From assembly GCA_951813615.1 (NCBI GenBank), contig OX638377.1, forward strand, positions 1,612,001 to 1,676,000: a stretch of DNA of 64,000 nucleotides, in the 5' to 3' direction. The DNA comes from an uncultured Latescibacterota bacterium. GTDB taxonomy: Bacteria > Latescibacterota > UBA2968 > UBA8231. Shown here piece by piece: positions 42,243 to 50,716 of this stretch (position 1 is the stretch's first letter; the number at the start of each line of letters is the position of its first letter). Under the pieces are notes generated by a model, which ran no database searches, was not told where the DNA came from, and was given only the letters and a program-made list of their open reading frames with translations. The translations under genes and the position numbers were made by a program.

Positions 42243-43134
42243 GGCAGACCCGCATCCCATCGTTGAAGTGAAACCTGAATGGGTCATTGATCGGGAAGAT
42301 ATGGGAACCAAGACAAAGTTCTGGTATCGTGATCCTGATGACGATGTAAACTGGCTCTTCAAATATCCCCGGTCGGACACAGGGGAACACTGGGCAGAGA
42401 AAATTGCCGAGGAAGTTGCGTCTGTACTCGGAATCAGACACGCAAAGGTAGAATTAGCAGAGTTTGAAGGTGATCGTGGTTCGGCGACAGAATCCTTTGC
42501 TCGCGGCGGCAGGGCATTATGTCACGGCAACGAATTATTGGAGTGGACTGTTGGCGGTTACGATCCCAAGAAAAAATTCCACCAGTCGGAGCATACACTG
42601 GCGAATATCTTTGCAGGAATGGACCGCGTCTTTGAAAAGCCTGAAGCTGCGAGTCGAGCGAAACATACTCTTGCGGAGTACGCGGTGCTGGATGCGCTGA
42701 TTGGCAATACGGACCGTCATCACGAGAACTGGGGGTTGCTTCGGCAGCGCGAGGGGAATGGCTTGAGGGGTATTCTTTTTCTGGCACCGTCTTTCGATCA
42801 CGCTACCTCGCTAGGACGGGAACTACTCGACGAACGCCGCAATAGATTCTTGAAGGAAAATCGCGTAGGCGGTTATGTAGAAAAAGGACGCGGCGCGATT
42901 TACTGGTCTGAAGACGAACGGCGCGGCCCTAGCCCACTGGAACTGGTGCGGCGGGCGGTCCGTACCTATCCAGACCTTTTCCGTCCAGTAGTCCTGAAAC
43001 TCGCAGAGATAAACGAGAGCGTTTTTTCTGAAATAGTCGAGAGAATTCCTCCTGATTGGATGACTTTTTTGGCGCGAGAATTTGCGGTGAAGCTATTATA
43101 CTATAATTATGGACAGTTAAAGGAGATGGTCTGA
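42241..43134 (+). CDS. HipA-like serine/threonine kinase
   Basis: A 297-residue protein with the HipA-type kinase core. NWLFKYPR offers the ATP-binding Lys41. DALIGNTDRHHENWG is the catalytic loop with Asp158 and Asn163. APSFDHATS carries the metal-binding Asp186. It lacks the long N-terminal subdomain of classical HipA (about 440 residues), so it belongs to the short HipA-like branch. Classical HipA phosphorylates a tRNA synthetase and arrests growth. The target here is unknown. Its stop overlaps the start of the HIRAN gene (TGATG), so the two form one unit, probably toxin and partner. The ATG lies exactly at the junction with the hsdR relic and has no clear ribosome site. Confidence 0.8.
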   Translation: MADPHPIVEVKPEWVIDREDMGTKTKFWYRDPDDDVNWLFKYPRSDTGEHWAEKIAEEVASVLGIRHAKVELAEFEGDRGSATESFARGGRALCHGNELLEWTVGGYDPKKKFHQSEHTLANIFAGMDRVFEKPEAASRAKHTLAEYAVLDALIGNTDRHHENWGLLRQREGNGLRGILFLAPSFDHATSLGRELLDERRNRFLKENRVGGYVEKGRGAIYWSEDERRGPSPLELVRRAVRTYPDLFRPVVLKLAEINESVFSEIVERIPPDWMTFLAREFAVKLLYYNYGQLKEMV

Positions 43135-43940
43135 TGAGCACGAAAACCTTGTTCTTGGCATGGCAGGATCAGGACAAAAGAAAGAAGAGCCATCCATGGT
43201 TCCCGGTGGGTAGGTTGGATGTCGAGTCATCGTTTTACCGCTTCCGCTACATCGGCGGTGCGAAGAGAGCAGAAAAAGAAATTGGATTCCCTCCATTGAT
43301 CGGCTTCCCCGAGTTAGATAGAGAGTATCGTTCCTCAGAATTGTTTGCGTTGTTCAGGAATCGCGTCATGGCCAAGAGCAGGCCGGATCGTCCGTCCTAC
43401 CTTCGCAGCCTCGATCTCCCAGAGGATGCGACCCCTTTCGAAATTCTATCGGTCAATGGCGGCACGCGCGTCACGGATACTTACGAGGTATTCCCGAAGC
43501 TCGAAAAGGATGCCGATGGCTATTTTACCTGTCGATTTTTCCTGCACAGTTGGCAACGTGTAAGTAAAGAGGCTCAAGAGCGGATTAACGAACTGAAACC
43601 AGAAGAAGAACTGTACGTAACTCTCGAATTGACCAACCCGGCGACCAAGCTAGCAGTGCAAATCCAGACGACGGACTATTATATGATCGGCTGGACGCCG
43701 CGCTATCTCGTGAGCGATTTGGCCATGGCCATGACCGAAGGCCCCAATGACTACAACGCGAAGGTCGTGCGTGTTAATCCTATGCCAGCGCCGTCAAGGC
43801 AGCGCGTTTTGGTTGAAATGCGTGGTCGTTGGAAGAAACACGAGCCGATGAGTGGTGAGGATTTTCAGCCTTTGGCCTCTGACCGCATCGCGGTTGATCC
43901 AAATGTCGATGACCTAGGACGCTATCGAGTCGCTTTGTAA
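43134..43940 (+). CDS. HIRAN-domain protein, partner of the HipA-like kinase
   Basis: A 268-residue protein. TLFLAWQDQDKRKKSHPWFPVGRL and GFPELDREYRSSELFALF open it. The C-terminal part from about 150 has LYVTLELTNPATKLAVQI, IGWTPRYLVSDLA and KVVRVNPMPAPSRQRVLVEM, the pattern of HIRAN domains, which bind DNA ends or stalled forks in other proteins. AAAGGAGATGGTCTGATG provides a good ribosome site inside the end of the kinase gene. As partner of a HipA-like kinase it could act as the antitoxin or as a sensor of damaged or foreign DNA. That is inference. Confidence 0.72.
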   Translation: MSTKTLFLAWQDQDKRKKSHPWFPVGRLDVESSFYRFRYIGGAKRAEKEIGFPPLIGFPELDREYRSSELFALFRNRVMAKSRPDRPSYLRSLDLPEDATPFEILSVNGGTRVTDTYEVFPKLEKDADGYFTCRFFLHSWQRVSKEAQERINELKPEEELYVTLELTNPATKLAVQIQTTDYYMIGWTPRYLVSDLAMAMTEGPNDYNAKVVRVNPMPAPSRQRVLVEMRGRWKKHEPMSGEDFQPLASDRIAVDPNVDDLGRYRVAL

Positions 43941-43964
43941 CAGGGGATCGTCTCAGATAGCGAT

Positions 43965-44025
43965 ACCCAATGACTCCTGTGCCCTATACCGAAGACACTC
44001 TCGTCCAGCAGACCACTGCTGATTA
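43965..44025 (+). repeat. Right copy of the ~61-bp direct repeat (hsdR start)
   Basis: It matches 42151-42211 with 4 mismatches. It contains the ATG of the second hsdR fragment (43970) preceded by the same acccaa. Confidence 0.88.
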
Positions 44026-44348
44026 TTTACGACTTCTAGCGCGCCGTAGAAGACGAGGCCACTGTGCCGCTCTACTACGACGCCCGAGGCGACAAACTGA
44101 ACGTGGCCGTCGGCGACCTGAACGAGCGCATCGCTGCGAAGCTCCGCGTGAATCAGTGGTGCGACAAGGAGGCGACCCGAGATGCCGTCCGTGTTGTGAT
44201 TCGCAATTTCCTCTAGAGCGACGAGACCGGCTTACCTTCAGACGGTTACTCAGAAGCCGAAGTTGGAACCAAGACGGACGACGTATTCCGGCACGTATTC
44301 CGCGTCTATCCAACAGTACCGTCGCCGTATTACGAAAGCGCGGCGTGA
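43970..44348 (+). pseudogene. hsdR: hsdR fragment 2 (two large deletions, frameshift and nonsense codon)
   Basis: The fragment starts MTPVPYTEDTLVQQTTADYL, then jumps by a frameshifting deletion to AVEDEATVPLYYDARGDKL and VGDLNERIAAKL (from 44043). A second deletion then leads to the C-terminus, NQWCDKEATRDAVRVV, a TAG in place of Trp, SDETGLPSDGYSEAEV and VFRVYPTVPSPYYESAA with the natural stop at 44346-44348. These are N-terminal, motor-region and C-terminal parts of the type I restriction subunit HsdR; about 85-90% of the ~1000-residue protein is missing. No hsdM or hsdS is present. The following 167 bases to 44515 hold no gene I recognise. Confidence 0.88.
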
Positions 44349-44515
44349 AGTAACAGGGAAGGATTGACTTGAGCGATAGCTGTGGTTGTCCGATCTATGG
44401 GGCTGTATATATATTACCCATTGTTTCCATTGCGTGCCGAGAAAGGAGGGATTTTAGTAAAGGCGAGCAGCATGCTTTTTGTCGAGTTGTTTTACTCTAA
44501 AACGAGGAAAATTAC

Positions 44516-45445
44516 ATGAGAACGCATGCACAGATGATTTTAGGAGGAGCCTTGGTGTTCCTCATCAGCACGATTGCTTGGGGGCACGTGGGGACCGAGT
44601 ATTTTTATCCGCAGGTGCCCGACCCAGCCTCTATGGTCATGGATGGCAATGACGACGACTGGGGCTGGCTCGACCAAGAGGAATTTGCCATCACCACGGA
44701 TCAGATGTTTGGCCAGCAGGGCGAAGAGATTTCGCGCGAGGATTTCAACGCGGCCTTCTGGATGGCGTGGAGTGCGCCGCCGGACAATCGCTTCTACTTC
44801 TACGCTGTGGTGGCCGACGACACGCTCAAGATGCTCGAATCCGATCAGAAGCGCTGGTGGTCGGACGACATCATCCAGATCACGTTTGATGCCGATCACT
44901 CGGGCGGCGACTTCTTAGGCGAAAACTTGGACCACGTGTTTAATGGCCAGCGCTACCACCTCCGCATCAATCCGGGGCCGGGTCAGCCGGTTGCGTACAA
45001 CAGCCAGCTCGAATACATCGACCTACCGGAGATCGGCTGGAGTTCGGATATATACAACGGCGAGCCAACGCCTTGGTTTGAAGTGGGCTGGACCCTGCTG
45101 CCGTCGGGGGCCGGGCACGGATCGACCAATGTCACGTGGACCATGGAGTTCCGCTGCGCTCTGTGGGATACCTATGCAACGACGCCCGAGGAGAGCGTGC
45201 GCCACGTGTTTGAGGAAGATCAGGTAATACACGTCGGTCCCAAGTTCAACGACCGCGAGCCAGTGGCCTCGGATGAAGCATCGCCGTTCCGGCACAACGT
45301 GCTGGTCTTGGGGGCGGCCGCCGCGCAAGACCAAAAGGGCGATCAGATGCTCGATTGGATTGGCTTAGGTGCCGACGAGCCGACGGCCGTGGAGGACGTC
45401 TCGTGGGGACGGATTAAGAGCCATTTGCAAGGCCAGTTGGATTGA
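44516..45445 (+). CDS. Secreted CBM9/DOMON-like protein (paralogue of 23562-24479)
   Basis: A 309-residue exported protein with a signal peptide (MRTHAQMILGGALVFLISTIAWG). VPDPASMVMDGNDDDWGWLD, WSDDIIQITFDADHSGG, FNGQRYHLRINPGPGQPVAY and YIDLPEIGWSSDIYNGEP align end to end with the protein at 23562-24479. The fold suggests calcium-dependent carbohydrate binding; no catalytic site is seen. The C-terminus SWGRIKSHLQGQL is shared with the paralogue and may be a sorting or anchoring tail. The downstream Na+/solute symporter is consistent with a sugar-capture and uptake pair, as the DUF6785-like transporter is for the other copy. Confidence 0.75.
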   Translation: MRTHAQMILGGALVFLISTIAWGHVGTEYFYPQVPDPASMVMDGNDDDWGWLDQEEFAITTDQMFGQQGEEISREDFNAAFWMAWSAPPDNRFYFYAVVADDTLKMLESDQKRWWSDDIIQITFDADHSGGDFLGENLDHVFNGQRYHLRINPGPGQPVAYNSQLEYIDLPEIGWSSDIYNGEPTPWFEVGWTLLPSGAGHGSTNVTWTMEFRCALWDTYATTPEESVRHVFEEDQVIHVGPKFNDREPVASDEASPFRHNVLVLGAAAAQDQKGDQMLDWIGLGADEPTAVEDVSWGRIKSHLQGQLD

Positions 45446-45562
45446 AGTGTGAAAACTATAACTTGCTAACGCGAGCGGTGTCGGCAGGAACGTGCCGACA
45501 CCGCTTTGCTGTTTGGTACCCCTTGAGGACTCGCTGCAAGAGCCGTGGTGAGTTCGAGTGAA

Positions 45563-47194
45563 ATGAATATTTCCGCGCTCGATAGTGCGATCATTGTAGC
45601 CTACCTGCTCGTGGTCGTCGCCATAGCGGTTGTGACTAGCCGCCGCGTCCGCGGCACGAGCGACTTCTTCCTCGCTGGACGCAGTATGCGCTGGCCCTTT
45701 GTCGGCGCATCCATGTTTGCCACCAACATTTCCGCCGAGCAGTTCGTCGGCCAAGCGGGCTTGGCCTTTGTCGTAGGCTTGGCGGTGGCCAATTACCAAC
45801 TCGCCGGGGTATTGGCCTTCGTGGCGATGGGAGCGGTTTTCCTACCCATATACATGCGGCTGGGCCTCTACACCACGCCGGAGTTTTTGGAGCGGCGCTA
45901 CGGGCCAGAAAGCCGCCGTTTCTTTTCTTTAATCACTTTGGTGAGTATTACCTTTGCCGGCATCCCTGGCTCTCTGTACGCTGGCGGGCGGGTGATGGAG
46001 GTGCTATTCGGGTTTGAGTCGATTGTGCCGGGGGTGCTGATCTTGGCGCTGGCGGCCGGGCCGTACGCCATGGCAGGCGGTTTGCGCACCGTCATCTTGA
46101 CGGATTTTATCCAATGTTTGCTGTTGGTCGTTGGGGGCGTGGCCATGCTCTGGATGGGGTTGAGCTATCTGGGAGGCTGGGGCGTCTTTGAGACGCGGAT
46201 ACAGGAGCTACAAGGGGCGGACAACTGGGACATGCTGGCGCTGATACAGCCGCTCGACCATCCCAACGTGCCTTGGACCGGTGTGGTGCTGGGTCTGACG
46301 ATACATGCCTTGGCCTTTGGTGCGACTAGTCACGTCATGGTACAGCGCGCCTTGGCGGCCCGCAGCGTCCACGAGGCGCGGATGGGTGGTTTGCTGGCTG
46401 GGCTGTTGAAAATAGTGGCGGTCTTTATCATTCTGATTCCCGGATTGATGGGCTACGTCATGGCACAGGGGGCGCAGCCGCTAATCGAGGTCGCCAGTCC
46501 GGATCAGCTCTATCCGGCGATGGTGCAAGCCCTGCTGCCGGTCGGCTTGGTGGGCTTGGTCTTGGCCGGGTTGATCGCGGCGCTAATGAGTTCGCTAGAC
46601 TCGGAGATATGCGCGGCCTCGGGCCTGTTTGCCATGGATTGGTATCAGCCCTATCGGCCCGCGGCGACTCAGCGGCGCTTGATATGGGCAGGGCGCATAT
46701 TGGCCGCTGCTGTAGTTATTATCGGCGTGTTCTGGGCGATTGTGGTCATTCCGCAGTTCCGCTTTCTCTACGAATATCTGGCCAAGTTTGGCTCCTACAT
46801 ACCAGGTACCATTGTGGCCTGTTTCCTGTGGGGCATGGTGTCGAAGCGGCCCACGCGCAAAGGGGCTTTTGCGACCCTGATCGCGGGTTCCATCTTTGGC
46901 GTCTTCCTGTGGCTGGTCAACGACTCGGCGGTGCTCAACCGACTGGTCTGTGGAGAAGAAGGATTGGGGCTGGCCTTCTTGGAAATGCACTTCCTACACG
47001 CGGCCTTCGTCATTTTTGCTGTGGCCAGCGCACTGCTTTTTGGTTTTAGCTTTGCATTTGGCGACGAGAGACCGGTGCTCTTGGAGCAAGGCGACGAGAC
47101 GCTGATGCCGACCCGGCAGCAGGATCGGGTTTATTGGCTGGGAGCGGTGGGATTGCTGTTGGTGTACAGCGCGGTGTATTGGTATTTCTTTTAG
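45563..47194 (+). CDS. Sodium:solute symporter (SSS family)
   Basis: A 543-residue inner-membrane protein with about 13-14 transmembrane helices. RGTSDFFLAGRSMRWPFVGASMFATNIS (residues ~31-58) is the diagnostic SSS segment around helix 2. GIPGSLYAGGRV and LAGLIAALMSSLDSEICAASGLF (helix 8 sodium-site region) follow. It resembles sugar or polyol symporters such as the SGLT branch. The start is uncertain: the ATG at 45563 (MNISALDSA) or a GTG at 45545. Neither has a strong ribosome site. It probably imports the product captured by the CBM9-like protein upstream. Confidence 0.92.
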   Translation: MNISALDSAIIVAYLLVVVAIAVVTSRRVRGTSDFFLAGRSMRWPFVGASMFATNISAEQFVGQAGLAFVVGLAVANYQLAGVLAFVAMGAVFLPIYMRLGLYTTPEFLERRYGPESRRFFSLITLVSITFAGIPGSLYAGGRVMEVLFGFESIVPGVLILALAAGPYAMAGGLRTVILTDFIQCLLLVVGGVAMLWMGLSYLGGWGVFETRIQELQGADNWDMLALIQPLDHPNVPWTGVVLGLTIHALAFGATSHVMVQRALAARSVHEARMGGLLAGLLKIVAVFIILIPGLMGYVMAQGAQPLIEVASPDQLYPAMVQALLPVGLVGLVLAGLIAALMSSLDSEICAASGLFAMDWYQPYRPAATQRRLIWAGRILAAAVVIIGVFWAIVVIPQFRFLYEYLAKFGSYIPGTIVACFLWGMVSKRPTRKGAFATLIAGSIFGVFLWLVNDSAVLNRLVCGEEGLGLAFLEMHFLHAAFVIFAVASALLFGFSFAFGDERPVLLEQGDETLMPTRQQDRVYWLGAVGLLLVYSAVYWYFF

Positions 47195-47209
47195 GTTGCC
47201 GGATGACGG

Positions 47210-47986
47210 CTAATCCAACGCAACAAGATAACGGCACAGCGTCTTGCCGCGTTCTGAAAGATCATCGTACAGGGCACGGGGCATTTCCCCATCTCCTTGG
47301 GGCCGGCGAAACCAGGGCGCGTAATAGCCGACGCTCGTCATAATGCGCACGTCATCAGAGGTGTTGGGTGTGCCACCGTGCCAGCAGCGCACGTCCCGAA
47401 TGAGGGCCGAGCGGGCCGGCGCACAGGCGATAGAGTGCTGCATATAGGCGGGTTCGTCTTCGAGGCTGGGGATGGGATGGCGCGAGCGGTGGGTGCCGCG
47501 AATGAAGCGCGTGGCTCCGTTTTCTGCGCTAAAATCGATCATGGGAAAGTTGGCCACGACAAAGGGCGTGGGCAGATCCATGATGGTGACGCGCTGCTCG
47601 GGATCGTTGATCACGTCGGACATGTCGCGGTGCAGAGGCTGGATTTTTGCGCCGGGCAGGGAATAATCGCCGCCGCCACCGCTGCACGTAAACTGGTCGC
47701 TGGCAAAAATGGCTTCGACGATGGGCAAGATGGTCGGCAAGTCCACGAGCATGGCCCATTCGGGATGGTGGATCTGCGAGCCAAAGGAATAGCGCGCAAA
47801 ATCCCGGTTGGCTTTCTCCAGCGGGATGGCGGCGGTCTGCTCGGCCACGACGCGGTGCGCGCCTTCTTTAAGATAGGCGAATTGTTCGTCAGTCAGGGCG
47901 TCGGTGACCACGGCAAAACCGTCGCGGTGAAAGAGGGCGGCGGCGCGGTCAATGGCGTCCGGGGCAACGGGTTCGAGGGCCAGCAT
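47210..47986 (-). CDS. Phytanoyl-CoA dioxygenase-family oxygenase
   Basis: A 258-residue iron/2-oxoglutarate oxygenase. KIQPLHRDMSDV gives H-x-D (HRD). VRCWHGGTPN holds the distal histidine, and DVRIMTSVGYYAPW the arginine region. NGATRFIRGTHRSRH is the family core. The iron site is complete, unlike the first domain of 11241-12989. The substrate is unknown. It is on the opposite strand to the neighbouring symporter and 2-hydroxyacid dehydrogenase, which it separates. GGAGATACC gives the ribosome site. The 179-base divergent gap upstream shows no further feature. Confidence 0.9.
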   Translation of the reverse strand: MLALEPVAPDAIDRAAALFHRDGFAVVTDALTDEQFAYLKEGAHRVVAEQTAAIPLEKANRDFARYSFGSQIHHPEWAMLVDLPTILPIVEAIFASDQFTCSGGGGDYSLPGAKIQPLHRDMSDVINDPEQRVTIMDLPTPFVVANFPMIDFSAENGATRFIRGTHRSRHPIPSLEDEPAYMQHSIACAPARSALIRDVRCWHGGTPNTSDDVRIMTSVGYYAPWFRRPQGDGEMPRALYDDLSERGKTLCRYLVALD

Positions 47987-48165
47987 GGTATCTCCAGTGT
48001 TGTGGGGCGGATGTAAATATGCTATTTAGCTCTGTGCTTTGCGAACCGCCGTAGGAATCCTACATCATTTACAAGAGGATCCGCAGATGGACACAGAATA
48101 GGATACACAAGACGATCCACAACTCGAATCGTTCAAATCATTCCCATCCACCAAGAGAGATTTTT

Positions 48166-49224
48166 ATGGAAAATCGTCCGCAAGTACTCATCGCCTGTAG
48201 CGAACGGGTACGCCATGGCTACCTGCCGCCAGAGGAGCTGACGCGTCTAGAGCAGGTTGCCGATTGGGCGTGGTTTGCCTGCGAGGGCGGCAATATTTAC
48301 CAGGCTAGCGAAGACGCCGAGGCCATTGCGCAGTTGGCACAGGAATTGGCTGGAGTAGATGCGCTCGTCGTCTGTCACGGCGCGCCGAGGGTTAATGCGG
48401 CGGTCTTGGAAGCCTCCCCCCGGTTGCGATTTATCGGCGAACTGGAAGGCGACCGCTTTGCCACGCGGATTGACTTGGACGCGGCGTGGGCGCGGGGCAT
48501 CCGCACGGTCGATACGACCAATGGCTCGTCCTATCCGGTGGCCGAGTGGGCCTTGGCGCTGACGCTGATTGCCATGCGCAATGCCGGCGCGCTCTTCCGC
48601 CGCATCCTCGATAGGAATACTCAGGACCGGTCCACCATGCAGCCGATGGCTGGGATGCTTACGGGCAAGCGAGTGGGGTTGATCGGCGGCGGCCACATGG
48701 GGCGGCGGCTAATGAAACTGTTGCGGCCTTTTGAGGTCGAGTTGTGGGTGCACGATCCGTACCTGTCGCAGGAGCTATCCGAGGCGTTGGGCTTTTTGCT
48801 AACGTCGCTGGACAATGTGATGTCGCAGTGCGATGCGATCATCTGCGTCGCGCCGCTGACGCCGCAGACCGAGGGCATGATTGGCCAGCGCGAGTTGGAG
48901 CTCATTCCGTCGGGAGCGGTTTTGGTGAATGTGTCGCGCGGGCCGATTTTCGACTCTGCGGCCCTGATCGAGCGCCTCAAGCGCGGCGACATTGCTGCGG
49001 GCTTTGATGTCTTCGACCCAGAGCCGATCCCGGCCGACAGCGAGATTATCGATCTGCCCAACGTGTTTTTGACCCCGCACTTTTCCGGGCGCGTGGGCGA
49101 CGAATACCCGCATTTTTTTCGCCTCATGGTCGATGAATTAGAGCGCTTCTTCGCGGGCCACCAGACCTATTTTGATCTGACGCCGCGTGCGCAGGCGAAT
49201 CGGCGCGGGGATCAGCCGGGCTAG
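48166..49224 (+). CDS. D-isomer-specific 2-hydroxyacid dehydrogenase
   Basis: A 352-residue cytoplasmic NAD(P)H enzyme reducing 2-keto acids. GKRVGLIGGGHMGRRLMKLL (residues ~164-183) is the Rossmann loop. LVNVSRGPIFDSAAL supplies the substrate-binding arginine, DVFDPEPIP the glutamate, and FLTPHFSG the catalytic histidine. The mobile N-terminal catalytic domain (1-100) is normal in length. It is followed 8 bases later by a sulfatase whose ribosome site overlaps its stop codon, so the two are cotranscribed. Keto-acid products of the dehydratases in this window are plausible substrates, by inference. Confidence 0.92.
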   Translation: MENRPQVLIACSERVRHGYLPPEELTRLEQVADWAWFACEGGNIYQASEDAEAIAQLAQELAGVDALVVCHGAPRVNAAVLEASPRLRFIGELEGDRFATRIDLDAAWARGIRTVDTTNGSSYPVAEWALALTLIAMRNAGALFRRILDRNTQDRSTMQPMAGMLTGKRVGLIGGGHMGRRLMKLLRPFEVELWVHDPYLSQELSEALGFLLTSLDNVMSQCDAIICVAPLTPQTEGMIGQRELELIPSGAVLVNVSRGPIFDSAALIERLKRGDIAAGFDVFDPEPIPADSEIIDLPNVFLTPHFSGRVGDEYPHFFRLMVDELERFFAGHQTYFDLTPRAQANRRGDQPG

Positions 49225-49232
49225 GAGGTTTT

Positions 49233-50669
49233 ATGGGACATCCCAACGTACTCTACATCTTTACCGATCAGCAGCGCGTGGATACGTTGCGCTGCTACGG
49301 CAACGAGCAGATCGAGACTCCGGCGCTCGACGGGTTGGCTGCGGACGGCTTTGTCTTTGAAAACGCCTATGTGAGCCAGCCAGTGTGTAGTCCGGCGCGG
49401 GCGACCATGCTGACCGGGCTGTGGCCGCATACCGCTGGCGTGCCCGCGTGCAATGTGCCGCTGCGCGCTGAGGTGCCGACGTTTGCCGAGATGCTGCCGC
49501 CGGAATATCAGACGGCTTTTATGGGCAAGTGGCACTTAGGGGATGAGATTTTTCCCCAGCACGGGTTTGAGACGTGGGTCGGCAGCGAAGACTCGTATCG
49601 GCGTTGCTATTCTGCGCCGGAGCGGCTGGACGTGCTCAGCCCGTATCACCACTTCTTGGTCGAGCGGGGGTTTGCGCCCGACGCGGAGAATCTTGGCCAG
49701 CGCGTGTTCTCGCGCCACGCCGAGGCGTCCATGCCGGAGGAATACACCAAGGCGGCGTTTTTAGGTGATCAAGCTGCGGAGTACATCCGCCAGAGCGGCG
49801 ACGCGCCGTTTGCGCTGTGCGTCAGCTATCTGGAGCCGCATCCGCCGCACACCGGGCCGCTCAACGAATATTACGATCCGGAGACCTTGCCGACTGGGCC
49901 GAGCTTTAGGCAGCCTCCGCCGGAAGATGTGCCTTTGATCGTGCGGCTGATGGCGGCCTTTTACTCGGCCTCGGAAAACTACGGATTGGACTTGCAGACC
50001 GAGGCTGGATGGCGCGGGCTGATGGCTCGCTATTGGGGCAATGTGACGCTGGTGGATCGCTCGGTGGCCAAGATCCTCCAGGCTTTGGACGAGAGCGGCA
50101 AGGCCGACGACACCATTGTGATTTTCACGTCGGATCACGGCGAACTTATGGGCGATCACGGGATTTTGGGCAAGACCCTGATGTACGAGGAGTCGATTAA
50201 GGTGCCGATGCTGTTGCGTGCGCCCATGTTGGACGTGGAGCCGCGGCGGATCGGCGGCCAGTTCAGCCACATCGACTTGGTGCCCACGCTGCTCGACTTG
50301 CTGGGAATAGAAGAGCCGGACCATTTGCAGGGGCAGAGCCGGGTGCCGGTGCTGTGCGGTCGCGACGACTTGACGGCCAACGACATATTTGTCGAGTGGA
50401 GCGGCGCCGATGGCCATCCGCCGGCCTCGATCGGCGAAGCCGAGCCGAACCGCAGCTTGGTGCATCCCCTCCGCACCATTGTTGCAGCCGATGGCTGGAA
50501 GCTCAACCTGTACGGCAAGGGTCAAGGCGAGCTATACGATCTGAACGCGGACCCGCACGAGTTGGAGAATCTATACCACCGGCCCGAGCACCAAGCGCGG
50601 ATCGTTGAACTGAGCGAGCGGATTCGCGTTTGGCAGGAGGAGACCGGCGACGAGGTGGCGCTGCCCTAA
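49233..50669 (+). CDS. Sulfatase
   Basis: A 478-residue type I sulfatase. NVLYIFTDQQRVDTLRCYG gives the first metal ligands, SQPVCSPARATMLTGLWPH the C-x-P-x-R formylglycine motif (CSPAR), MGKWHLG the lysine region and FTSDHGELMGDHG the second metal site. There is no signal peptide. It differs clearly from the three sulfatases at 18138-26176. CTAGGAGG is its ribosome site and contains the stop of the upstream 2-hydroxyacid dehydrogenase. It may act on choline-sulfate-like or phospho/sulfo-ester substrates; this cannot be decided here. Confidence 0.93.
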   Translation: MGHPNVLYIFTDQQRVDTLRCYGNEQIETPALDGLAADGFVFENAYVSQPVCSPARATMLTGLWPHTAGVPACNVPLRAEVPTFAEMLPPEYQTAFMGKWHLGDEIFPQHGFETWVGSEDSYRRCYSAPERLDVLSPYHHFLVERGFAPDAENLGQRVFSRHAEASMPEEYTKAAFLGDQAAEYIRQSGDAPFALCVSYLEPHPPHTGPLNEYYDPETLPTGPSFRQPPPEDVPLIVRLMAAFYSASENYGLDLQTEAGWRGLMARYWGNVTLVDRSVAKILQALDESGKADDTIVIFTSDHGELMGDHGILGKTLMYEESIKVPMLLRAPMLDVEPRRIGGQFSHIDLVPTLLDLLGIEEPDHLQGQSRVPVLCGRDDLTANDIFVEWSGADGHPPASIGEAEPNRSLVHPLRTIVAADGWKLNLYGKGQGELYDLNADPHELENLYHRPEHQARIVELSERIRVWQEETGDEVALP

Positions 50670-50716
50670 TTATCCAACCGCCGCGCATGAGACCATACCT
50701 AACGAGGCAGATGGTC

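Larger units (their letters stand above)
42212..43964 (+). mobile_element. Segment with the HipA-like/HIRAN gene pair, bounded by hsdR direct repeats
   Basis: The roughly 1.75 kb between the two copies of the hsdR start carries the two-gene HipA-like/HIRAN module and about 30 bases of extra hsdR sequence on the left. No transposase, integrase or inverted ends are visible. The arrangement mirrors the SIR2 segment at 7061-8880. Confidence 0.65.
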
